Positions 44,462 through 52,248 of a DNA stretch of 64,000 nt are shown here, piece after piece. Location of the stretch: positions 1 to 64,000 of the forward strand of contig JBNAVJ010000011.1 in NCBI GenBank assembly GCA_049700455.1. The letters are read 5' to 3'. The notes under the pieces were generated by a model. It was not told the origin of the DNA, searched no databases, and saw only the letters and a program-made list of their open reading frames with translations. Source of the DNA: JBNAVJ01 sp049700455. Lineage in GTDB: Bacteria; Bacteroidota; Ignavibacteria; Tepidaquicellales; Tepidaquicellaceae. Each line of letters starts with the position of its first letter. Position 1 is the first letter of the stretch. The position numbers and the translations under genes are program-made.

Positions 44462-45313
44462 TTACTTGGATTTCAAAGCGATAATCGATAGCAAATTATA
44501 AGTTGCTTCATCAATCATATATGTAATAGAACCAACTTTTGTCAGGAAGAAATTGTAAGAGATGGTCCCTACAATTGCGCCAAACAAACCAAATGCCGTA
44601 TTAATCAAAGCTTCAGAAATACCAGCAGATAACTCAGCAGCATTTGGAGTCCCAGCAGTAGCAAGAGCAGCAAACGATCTAATCATTCCCAGCACAGTTC
44701 CAAATAACCCTATGAGCACTGAAACTGATGCTATAGTTGCAAGAGCAGGTAGATTTGTGTTTAATAGTGGAAGTTCTAATCCCATTGCTTCTTCAATCGC
44801 ATTTTTTATCTCTTCAAGTTTTTTCTCTGCATCCATATCTTTTACTGCATTGAGTGCTTGATATTTTTCAATACCTTGTTTGATGATATTTGCTACCGAC
44901 CCTTTTTGTTTGTTACACAATTCAATTGCTCCCTCAATGTTACCATCTTTGAGGCTGATCTGTAAGTCTTTCAAAAACTTTTCAATATCACCACGACCTT
45001 TGGCTTTCCGTAATGATAAATACCGTTCAATTGTGTAAGCAACAACCATAATGCTGACAGTAAGTAGGAACGGAACAACAAAACCCCCAAGGTAAACCGT
45101 ACCAAGCAAATTTGCGGGTGCTAAACCAGGATCTTTTCCTTCGGCTGTCTTGTAACCGGAAATTGACCCCATTTTACTGATGAAAGTAGTAGGTTGTAAG
45201 TTTTCAACACCTTTAAAGTTCTTAGCATTTCCAAACATAAACAGGTGGATAATCAGTGCTGCAACAAAAGCAACTATTATCAGGATAACCGTGAATCTAC
45301 CAGATTTTTTCAT
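44462..45313 (-). CDS. exbB: ExbB/TolQ/MotA-family proton channel protein
   Basis: Inner membrane proton channel component of 283 residues. Three main membrane segments are seen (LGTVYLGGFVVPFLLTVSIM; LATIASVSVLIGLFGTVLGM; INTAFGLFGAIVGTISYNFF), the last two forming the family's conserved pore, plus an extra N-terminal hydrophobic helix (about residues 7-27). With the ExbD pair it should energise an outer membrane process such as TonB-dependent uptake or a Tol-like function. It follows the STAS gene by 54 bases. Confidence 0.92.
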   Translation of the reverse strand: MKKSGRFTVILIIVAFVAALIIHLFMFGNAKNFKGVENLQPTTFISKMGSISGYKTAEGKDPGLAPANLLGTVYLGGFVVPFLLTVSIMVVAYTIERYLSLRKAKGRGDIEKFLKDLQISLKDGNIEGAIELCNKQKGSVANIIKQGIEKYQALNAVKDMDAEKKLEEIKNAIEEAMGLELPLLNTNLPALATIASVSVLIGLFGTVLGMIRSFAALATAGTPNAAELSAGISEALINTAFGLFGAIVGTISYNFFLTKVGSITYMIDEATYNLLSIIALKSK

Positions 45314-45367
45314 TTAATTTAACCTCCGATTTCTTAATAGATTAATTTTTTAATTCTTTTAAAATAT

Positions 45368-45712
45368 TTATTTAAAACTTGCAAAAGCTTCTTCTACGGT
45401 ATGATAGGCGTCAAATACAAGGGAAAGTTTCGTTATGACAAATAGATTTTCAAGATTCTTATTAAGTTGACAAAGTTTAATAACACCACCTCGTTTAGTG
45501 TAATTCGCATGTGCAGAGATTAATACTCCAAGTGCTGTGCTGTTTAGATAAAGAACGCCACCCAAATCAATTATCAGTTTAGTATTGCCCGTGTCAATTA
45601 GATTCTTAATTGTATCACGAAGCTCGTCTGTTTCGTCCCCACCAACAAAACTTCCTTTAAGAGTCAGAATAATAATACCGTTTTCCCTGATTTCAGTTGT
45701 TATGTTCTTCAT
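45368..45712 (-). CDS. STAS-domain anti-sigma-factor-antagonist-like protein
   Basis: Protein of 114 residues consisting of one STAS domain (SpoIIAA/RsbV fold). The conserved GDETDELRD, KLIIDLGGVLYLNSTALGVL segment contains a Ser/Thr pair in the position usually phosphorylated by a partner-switch kinase. No anti-sigma kinase, phosphatase or sigma factor is adjacent: it lies between adk and exbB. It may belong to a partner switch encoded elsewhere. Confidence 0.9.
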   Translation of the reverse strand: MKNITTEIRENGIIILTLKGSFVGGDETDELRDTIKNLIDTGNTKLIIDLGGVLYLNSTALGVLISAHANYTKRGGVIKLCQLNKNLENLFVITKLSLVFDAYHTVEEAFASFK

Positions 45713-45794
45713 TCCTGAAATTTTATTTTATAAAAATATTGTATTTGAAAATAAATAGCAATTAATTTATTACTCTAATTTTAAAGGTATTGCT

Positions 45795-46355
45795 TTAGGA
45801 CTTGATTCTATCCAAAATGGTTTTATTGACCTCTTCTATGGAATGATTCCCATCGATCCTGAAAATTGTTCGATTAGTGGCAATATAATAATCTATAACA
45901 GGTTTCGTTTCAGATTCATAAATATCAAGCCGTTTGCTGATGATTTCGACAGTGTCATCAGGGCGAGCACGGTTGGTTAATCGCTTAATGATTTCTTCCC
46001 GGTTAACAATCAGATGAATAATTACAACATTATCAATAGAAAGTTCATCAAAAATCTTATCAAGAGCTTGTGCTTGAGCTGTTGTCCGAGGAAAACCATC
46101 AAGGATGAATCCATCTTTGTTCTTCAGATTAGATTTGAGAGCTTCTTTTACTATCTCAATCATTATTTCATCAGAAACAAGATTGCCTGATTCAACTATC
46201 TTCTTTGCACGAAGTCCAAGCTCCGAGCCTTCTTGAATTTCCCTCCTTAAAACATCTCCAGTTGAAAGATGATAAAGGTTTAATTGCTGTGAAATTAAAG
46301 ATGACTGAGTCCCTTTACCAACTCCAGGGGGGCCAAATATAATAATGTTATGCAT
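45795..46355 (-). CDS. adk: adenylate kinase, short form
   Basis: Interconverts ATP + AMP and 2 ADP. From ATG 46355 the protein is 186 residues and begins MHNIIIFGPPGVGKGTQ, the standard start; an ATG four codons earlier (46367) is also possible and abuts the rlmN stop. The AMP-binding LSTGDVLRREI, the DGFPRTTAQA motif and NRARPDDT with a short lid (no zinc-type LID insert) identify the short type usual in Bacteroidota. Confidence 0.96.
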   Translation of the reverse strand: MHNIIIFGPPGVGKGTQSSLISQQLNLYHLSTGDVLRREIQEGSELGLRAKKIVESGNLVSDEIMIEIVKEALKSNLKNKDGFILDGFPRTTAQAQALDKIFDELSIDNVVIIHLIVNREEIIKRLTNRARPDDTVEIISKRLDIYESETKPVIDYYIATNRTIFRIDGNHSIEEVNKTILDRIKS

Positions 46356-46367
46356 AAAAAACTTCAT

Positions 46368-47462
46368 TTAAACTTTTGAATAACCTGAATGATTTGCAGA
46401 GAGCTGTCCACAAGCCGCATTTATATCCTGTCCACTACTGCTCCGGAGATGAACAACAACTTTTCGGTTTCTTAATTCTGCAATAAAACTATTAATTTTC
46501 TTACTTAAAAGAGAAAATTTCATCCCACTTTCACTCCAATTATATACTTTGAGGATTCCTTCTAATTGATGCTTTACAGGATGAAATGGTATAACATTAA
46601 TATTGGAAGGAACCATTCGACTAAGTTTTTCAAGACGATTGATATCTTCAGGGTTATCATTAATTCCTTCAAAGTAAATATATTCATAGGTAATTTTTGT
46701 TCCGGTTGTTCGATAAAAATAAATTAACTCATCATAGATTTTATTCAGCGGATTAAATGCTGCAGTTGGAATTAGCTTTTCCCTGATTCCTTTATCGGTT
46801 GAGTGTAGAGAGAGAGCAAGTTTAATATGTTGGAGATAAGGGTTTTGAGACGATGTTATATCGTCAGCGAATTTTTTTATTTTGTTTACAAAGCCAACTG
46901 TGGAAACTGTAATGCGTCGGGAGGAGATTCCGAGTCCCAGTGGGTGTGTCAAAATCAACAAGGACTTCAATACATTTTCATAATTTAGAAAGGGTTCTCC
47001 CATTCCCATATATACTATATTAGTAGGGAGTAAGTTGTGATATGAGATGATTTGATAGACTTGGGAAACTATTTCCGCTGGGGATAGGTTTTTTTTAAGC
47101 CCTATCTGTCCCGTAGCACAAAAAGGACAACCTACGTTACATCCAGCTTGTGTTGAAACACAAACTGTCCTACGAGCATTTTCTTTTATTAATACGGCTT
47201 CAAAAGTTATGTTGTTGGAACTGAGAAAAAGAAATTTTTCTGTTTTATCTGAAGGAGAGATTGATACCTCAACGATTTCTGGCTTATCAATAGTAAATCT
47301 CTCAGTAAGTTTAGATTTCAGCTCATATGGTATACTATTAATCTGAAAAAAATCTTCTTTTAGATGTTTATGAATGCCACTAAATATCTGTTTTGCTCTG
47401 TAATCTGGCGAAAACTCGTTTTTAAGCTCCTCGAGAGTAAGACCTATTATATTCTTTTTCAA
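46368..47462 (-). CDS. rlmN: 23S rRNA (adenine-2503-C2)/tRNA methyltransferase
   Basis: Radical-SAM methyltransferase of 364 residues that methylates A2503 of 23S rRNA and A37 of some tRNAs. The iron-sulfur motif is CNVGCPFCATGQ; GMGEPFLNYENV and VSTVGFVNKI follow, and the C-terminal SSGQDINAACGQL carries the second catalytic cysteine. The start is TTG at 47462, since no ATG gives a full N-terminus. It is divergent from the helicase gene across 166 bases and is followed directly by adk. Confidence 0.95.
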   Translation of the reverse strand: MKKNIIGLTLEELKNEFSPDYRAKQIFSGIHKHLKEDFFQINSIPYELKSKLTERFTIDKPEIVEVSISPSDKTEKFLFLSSNNITFEAVLIKENARRTVCVSTQAGCNVGCPFCATGQIGLKKNLSPAEIVSQVYQIISYHNLLPTNIVYMGMGEPFLNYENVLKSLLILTHPLGLGISSRRITVSTVGFVNKIKKFADDITSSQNPYLQHIKLALSLHSTDKGIREKLIPTAAFNPLNKIYDELIYFYRTTGTKITYEYIYFEGINDNPEDINRLEKLSRMVPSNINVIPFHPVKHQLEGILKVYNWSESGMKFSLLSKKINSFIAELRNRKVVVHLRSSSGQDINAACGQLSANHSGYSKV

Positions 47463-47628
47463 GCAACTATCTTATTTGAATATAGTATTGATTATTATTC
47501 CAGTTTTACAATACTAACATAAAGCAAAGTTTTGTTTCTAACAATAGAAAAGTAAATCTTGTTAATCACGGTACAAATAAACTTTTATCTGAAACTGAAA
47601 ATAATTATCTTTATATATTAATGTAAAG

Positions 47629-49851
47629 ATGGCAATTAATTTACACGATTTAAATTATCAACAACGTTTGGCGGTAGAAATGATCAGTGGGCCCTGTATG
47701 GTAATTGCTGGAGCTGGCAGTGGTAAAACACGGGTTTTAACCTACAAGATTGCTTACCTACTTAACAAAAATGTTCACCCCTACAATATTCTTGCCCTTA
47801 CATTTACCAATAAAGCTGCAAATGAAATGAAAGAACGGATTTTAAACCTTGTAGGTGAGCCAGCACGAGGATTGTGGATGGGAACTTTTCACTCTATTTT
47901 TGCAAGGATTCTTAGACTTGAAGCAGAAAGTATAGGTTATACCCGCAACTATACTATTTACGATGTAGATGATTCAATAGCGATAGTAAAAAAAATTATG
48001 GATGAAATGAATATTCCCGATAGGGCTTTTAATCCTAAACTTGTTCAATCTTATATCTCTTATTTGAAGAATAAGCTAATCTTGCCCCAGGATTTTTCTG
48101 AAATGGCAAAAACATATTTCGAGAAAACTGTAGAACCCATTTATAAAGAGTACCAGAACCAACTTCGAATAAACAATGCAATGGATTTTGATGATCTATT
48201 AATAAAACCGATTGAGTTATTTAATTCTGATTCTGATATATTATTGAAGTACCAGAGCAGATTTAAGTATATTTTAGTTGATGAATATCAGGATACCAAT
48301 AGAGCGCAATATATCTTATTAAAACAGTTATCGGCTCTGCATAAAAACATTTCAGTAGTTGGCGATGATGCGCAATCTATCTACCGCTGGCGTGGGGCTG
48401 AGATAAACAATATCTTCGATTTTCAAAATGAGTTTTCTAATTTTTCTCTTATCAGACTTGAGCAGAACTATCGTTCCACTAAGAAGATTTTAGCACTTGC
48501 AGACCTGATAATTCAGAATAATAAACGTCAGATTAAAAAAACTCTGTGGACAGAAAATCCTGAGGGTGAAAACATTACATTGATTGAAAACCTTACCGAT
48601 AAACATGAAGCTGAGTTAGTTTGTAAATTCGTTGCTCAGGAGATACGTTCACGTAAACTTCTCCCAAAAGATTTCGCAGTGCTTTACAGAACTAATGCCC
48701 AATCACGGGTACTTGAAGAAGCATTTCGAAATAATGGGATTCCTTACATAATTGTTGGAGGAATTAAATTCTATCAACGTAGAGAAATAAAGGATGTACT
48801 TGCTCATTTAAAGATAATTATAAATCCTGCTGATACAGAATCTCTCATTCGCGTGTTAAATTTTCAGGAAGGTATTGGGAAAACCACAATCAATAAACTT
48901 ATATCACTTGCCAAACTTAGAAATGTAAAACTTTATGATGTTATAACACATCTTGCTGAAGAACGCGAAATTCCTTCCCGTATCAAAACCTTATTGCTGA
49001 AACTTCTTGAGTTTATTCATAAAGGTAGATTTTTACTTGAAAACTCCAGTGTTTCTGAGGCTGTTAGAGAATTGATTGATGAAATAAAAATTATTGATCG
49101 ATTGAAAGAAGAAGGAACCGAGGAGGCTCAAGAGAGGATAGAGAATGTTAAAGAATTTGTGTCAGCGATTGCAGAATTTGAAGATAGAAATCAGGGAACA
49201 CTGGAAGATTTTCTTCAACAAGTATCACTTTTGTCAGATATTGATGAAGTTGAGAGTGTTAGAAATGCAGTGACGCTAATGACAATCCATTCTGCAAAAG
49301 GGTTAGAATTTCCAGTTGTGTTTGTAACAGGGTTAGAAGAAGGATTATTCCCCGTTAGTAGTTCTAACGGTTCTCTTGAAGAAAATGAAGAGGAACGACG
49401 TCTGTTCTATGTGGCTGTAACCCGTGCAAAAGAAAAGCTGTATCTTTCTTATTGCTTGATGCGCCGGAGATTTGGAGAGATAATGGCACAAATTAAATCA
49501 AGGTTTTTGAGAGAAATAGAAGAAGCAGCTCTATCTATAGGAGTTATGGAAGTTTATAAAAAAAATCTTTCTTCTCCACTTTTTCCTGATAAAGTATTTA
49601 ATAATAAAAGAAAAAGGGATAGTAGTAAAGGAACTTCGATAGTTTATGATTATGATGGACATTCAGAGGATATCTTTGCTGATATACAATCAGGGGTGAA
49701 GGTTGTTCACGATGTCTTTGGGAGAGGGACGGTAATTTCTACTCAGGGGAAAGGTGAAAATAAAAAAGCTATAATAATATTTGACGAGGTAGGGAGAAAA
49801 ACTATAGTTCTGAAATATGCTAAAATACGAGTTTCCGAAATTGAAAATTAA
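47629..49851 (+). CDS. pcrA: UvrD/PcrA-type ATP-dependent 3'-5' DNA helicase
   Basis: Superfamily 1A helicase of 740 residues for repair and replication restart. Motifs in order: LNYQQRLAV (Q motif), AGAGSGKTRVL (Walker A), DEYQDTNRAQY (motif II), GDDAQSIYRWRGA (III), LEQNYRST (IV), TIHSAKGLEFPVVF (V) and AVTRAKEKLY (VI). The C-terminal tail ends in a Tudor-like segment (VVHDVFGRGTVISTQGKGEN), as in PcrA. ATG 47629 starts the protein; dedA follows after 13 bases. Confidence 0.95.
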   Translation: MAINLHDLNYQQRLAVEMISGPCMVIAGAGSGKTRVLTYKIAYLLNKNVHPYNILALTFTNKAANEMKERILNLVGEPARGLWMGTFHSIFARILRLEAESIGYTRNYTIYDVDDSIAIVKKIMDEMNIPDRAFNPKLVQSYISYLKNKLILPQDFSEMAKTYFEKTVEPIYKEYQNQLRINNAMDFDDLLIKPIELFNSDSDILLKYQSRFKYILVDEYQDTNRAQYILLKQLSALHKNISVVGDDAQSIYRWRGAEINNIFDFQNEFSNFSLIRLEQNYRSTKKILALADLIIQNNKRQIKKTLWTENPEGENITLIENLTDKHEAELVCKFVAQEIRSRKLLPKDFAVLYRTNAQSRVLEEAFRNNGIPYIIVGGIKFYQRREIKDVLAHLKIIINPADTESLIRVLNFQEGIGKTTINKLISLAKLRNVKLYDVITHLAEEREIPSRIKTLLLKLLEFIHKGRFLLENSSVSEAVRELIDEIKIIDRLKEEGTEEAQERIENVKEFVSAIAEFEDRNQGTLEDFLQQVSLLSDIDEVESVRNAVTLMTIHSAKGLEFPVVFVTGLEEGLFPVSSSNGSLEENEEERRLFYVAVTRAKEKLYLSYCLMRRRFGEIMAQIKSRFLREIEEAALSIGVMEVYKKNLSSPLFPDKVFNNKRKRDSSKGTSIVYDYDGHSEDIFADIQSGVKVVHDVFGRGTVISTQGKGENKKAIIIFDEVGRKTIVLKYAKIRVSEIEN

Positions 49852-49864
49852 ATGAAATTAGTTA

Positions 49865-50542
49865 GTGGAATTTATTAAAGATCTCTATAATCTTGTAACA
49901 GATGAGAATTTCCTTAAAAATCTAATTCAATGGGTTGGATATCCAGGCTTGTTCTTAATAATATTTGCTGAAACTGGTTTATTAATAGGGTTTTTCCTTC
50001 CCGGTGATTCACTGCTTGTAACTGCTGGATTACTTGCTTCTACGGCACTACCAAATAATCCTAACGAAACCTATTTGAATATCTATATTCTGAACCTCTT
50101 GCTAATTCCTGCAGCAATTCTGGGGGATGCCGCTGGCTATTATATAGGTTACAAGGCTGGAACTAAGCTATACAGTAAACCTAACTCAAGATTTTTTAAG
50201 AGAGAACATCTACTAAAAACTAAAGAATTTTATGAAAAACATGGTGGTATAACTATTATTATAGCTCGCTTTATGCCTATTATAAGGACATTTGCTCCAA
50301 CAGTAGCAGGAATTGCCCAGATGACTTATTATAAATTTGCAAGATATAACATTTTTGGTGGTATATTCTGGATATTAAGTATGACTCTAATAGGATATTT
50401 CTTGGGAAATATACCTGGTATTGATAAGCATATAGAGAAAGTAATAATTATTGTAGTCTTTCTCTCAATATCTCCGGCAATTTACAAGTATTTTCAGGGA
50501 CTGATAAGAAAAAGACGAAAGGTCCCTTCTGAAAATAGATAA
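49865..50542 (+). CDS. DedA-family (SNARE-associated/VTT) membrane protein
   Basis: Inner membrane protein of 225 residues with about five hydrophobic segments. The family motifs are GLLIGFFLPGDSLLVTAGLL, ILGDAAGYYIGYKAG, the RFMPIIRTFAPTVAGIAQM segment with the conserved Arg residues, and a short basic C-terminus. DedA proteins take part in lipid transport/flipping and envelope homeostasis. The start is GTG at 49865. It lies between the helicase and tRNA-Ser. Confidence 0.92.
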   Translation: MEFIKDLYNLVTDENFLKNLIQWVGYPGLFLIIFAETGLLIGFFLPGDSLLVTAGLLASTALPNNPNETYLNIYILNLLLIPAAILGDAAGYYIGYKAGTKLYSKPNSRFFKREHLLKTKEFYEKHGGITIIIARFMPIIRTFAPTVAGIAQMTYYKFARYNIFGGIFWILSMTLIGYFLGNIPGIDKHIEKVIIIVVFLSISPAIYKYFQGLIRKRRKVPSENR

Positions 50543-50641
50543 GGGTCTTCTGGTACATTTTAAAATAATGGTTTTATTTTTTATGGCTTTGGATTTATAT
50601 TTTAATTATGTAGCATTATTTTTATCTTGATATGAACTTAC

Positions 50642-50728
50642 AGAGAGTTGCTCGAGTGGTTGAAGAGGCACGCCTGGAGAGCGTGTAAACGGGAAACCGT
50701 TTCGCGGGTTCGAATCCCGCACTCTCTG
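50642..50728 (+). tRNA. tRNA-Ser (GGA)
   Basis: Class II tRNA of 87 bases. The acceptor pairs AGAGAGT (50642-50648) with ACTCTCT (50721-50727), discriminator G at 50728. The anticodon stem is CACGC/GCGTG with anticodon GGA at 50676-50678 (serine, UCC/UCU). A long variable arm AACGG-GAAA-CCGTT and a T arm GCGGG-TTCGAAT-CCCGC are clear. CCA is not encoded. Confidence 0.97.
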
Positions 50729-50748
50729 CAAATATAAAATAAACACTA

Positions 50749-51267
50749 ATGAAGAATCCTTTTTTTATTAATGTTATATTTTTAATTTTATCTGGTTTTC
50801 TTTTTTTCGGCTGTCCTTATAATTCAGAGGTCCCGATTGACCCTATTCCTACTGTGCCAGTTATAAAAGATCTCTTTGGTATATGGGCAGAAAATGATTC
50901 TGCTTCTAAACGTTATACCTTAGAACCAGATGGCGACTTTATGTATGCTATCAAGGAGCTTCAACTAAATTCTACTACTGGTAATTATGAGCAATTTACT
51001 GAGTATTCTGCCTATTTATCTAATATTGAAGGAACTATTTTTTTAAATGTGAAAGAAAAAGAAGACTTCAACAATGTTTTTTATACTTCTAACTATTATT
51101 TTTATAAATTGCAGGTTTTTAGAGATTCTGTTATCTTAATTCCTGTTACTGAATACATAAGGGAAAAATTTGATAACTCCGGTGATTTAAGATTGTTTTT
51201 CAGTGCTAATATGAAAAACAGCTATTTTTATGCTCAGGAGCAAAAATATTTTAGAATCACTCAATAA
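50749..51267 (+). CDS. hypothetical lipoprotein
   Basis: Protein of 172 residues that I do not recognise. The N-terminus is a lipoprotein signal: hydrophobic stretch FFINVIFLILSGFLFF then GC as lipobox cysteine (about residue 22). The rest is mostly polar and looks beta-rich (IWAENDSASKRYTLEPDGDF, FLNVKEKEDF), similar in feel to lipocalin-like small exported proteins, without clear family evidence. It lies 20 bases after tRNA-Ser and nine bases before the beta-barrel gene. Confidence 0.65.
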   Translation: MKNPFFINVIFLILSGFLFFGCPYNSEVPIDPIPTVPVIKDLFGIWAENDSASKRYTLEPDGDFMYAIKELQLNSTTGNYEQFTEYSAYLSNIEGTIFLNVKEKEDFNNVFYTSNYYFYKLQVFRDSVILIPVTEYIREKFDNSGDLRLFFSANMKNSYFYAQEQKYFRITQ

Positions 51268-51276
51268 AGAAATATA

Positions 51277-51831
51277 ATGAAAAAAATATCTTTTCTTTTT
51301 TTATCTTTAATGTTAATTATAAGTACTGAGTTTATTTTTGCCCAGGATACTGTGAGACCTATTAATTATGATGTTATTAAGGTGGGGAGTAATTTACTTG
51401 GTCCTACTGTTGGGCTCTGGGCTAATGGTATTAATCTGACTCTTGGAGGGAATTATGAATATGAACTGCGAGAATTTGGACCCGGAGTACTTGGAATTGG
51501 GGGATTAATAAGATTCTGGGCTCAGTCTGATGATGTTGCGGGTGTGAAGATTGAATTTAAAAATACAACTCTTGCAGCGCAGGCAAATTATAATTTTACA
51601 AACCTGCCTTACGAAAACTGGGTTCCATTTATTGGTATTGTGTTGGGTTATAACAGTGTAAGTTTTAAGTCAACTTATAGTAATATTGGAAGTATTGGGA
51701 GCGGTCTTATTATGTGGGGACAGGCTGGATTAAGATATTTTATTAAACCAAATCTTGCACTGGTAGCTCGATTTGGCGCCGGCAATAATGATTTTATTGT
51801 GCCAGAAGTTGGAGTTGATTTTAAGTTTTAG
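51277..51831 (+). CDS. small outer membrane beta-barrel protein
   Basis: Protein of 184 residues with a signal peptide (MKKISFLFLSLMLIISTEFIFAQ). The body shows alternating hydrophobic and polar residues typical of an eight-strand barrel, for example NLTLGGNYEYELREFGPGVL, TLAAQANYNFTNLPYENWVP and AGLRYFIKPNLALVARFGAG, and it ends in Phe (VGVDFKF), the usual signal for barrel assembly. Function unknown. It is nine bases after the lipoprotein gene and 24 bases before the Rieske gene. Confidence 0.75.
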   Translation: MKKISFLFLSLMLIISTEFIFAQDTVRPINYDVIKVGSNLLGPTVGLWANGINLTLGGNYEYELREFGPGVLGIGGLIRFWAQSDDVAGVKIEFKNTTLAAQANYNFTNLPYENWVPFIGIVLGYNSVSFKSTYSNIGSIGSGLIMWGQAGLRYFIKPNLALVARFGAGNNDFIVPEVGVDFKF

Positions 51832-51855
51832 GATTATTTTTCCCATTTTTAAATT

Positions 51856-52248
51856 TTGAATATTACAAGAAAATCCTTTTTTAAAATTTTATTTTCATTT
51901 ATAATTGTTGTTACTTCATCATTAATTATTAGGTTTTTAAAAGCAATTCCGTTTCTTAAACCTTCCCTTAAAATTCGATTATTGAAAGATATCCCCACTG
52001 GAGTTACCTTTTACGAAGATTTAATTTCAGTTAAATATAACGAAAATTTAAAAATATTTAGTTCTAAATGTTCACATCTTGGATGTCGAATTAATAACTT
52101 TAACGGAACCAATTTCAAATGTTTTTGTCACGGTTCTGAGTTCAATATTGAAGGTATACCTGTTCTGGGTCCTGCAAAACTCCCATTAAAAATCTTAAAG
52201 TTCGAATATTTTAATAATGATAAAGAAGTTAAAGTATATCTTGAATAA
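51856..52248 (+). CDS. Rieske [2Fe-2S] protein
   Basis: Membrane-anchored Rieske iron-sulfur protein of 130 residues, short for the family. An N-terminal membrane segment (about residues 8-28, after TRKSFFK) is followed by the cluster motifs C72-S-H74-L-G-C77 and C89-F-C91-H92-G-S, giving ligands Cys72, His74, Cys89, His92 and a disulfide between Cys77 and Cys91. The start is TTG at 51856. Its last 32 bases overlap the start of the cytochrome b/multihaem gene, so the two are coupled and probably form one quinol-oxidising complex. Confidence 0.92.
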   Translation: MNITRKSFFKILFSFIIVVTSSLIIRFLKAIPFLKPSLKIRLLKDIPTGVTFYEDLISVKYNENLKIFSSKCSHLGCRINNFNGTNFKCFCHGSEFNIEGIPVLGPAKLPLKILKFEYFNNDKEVKVYLE

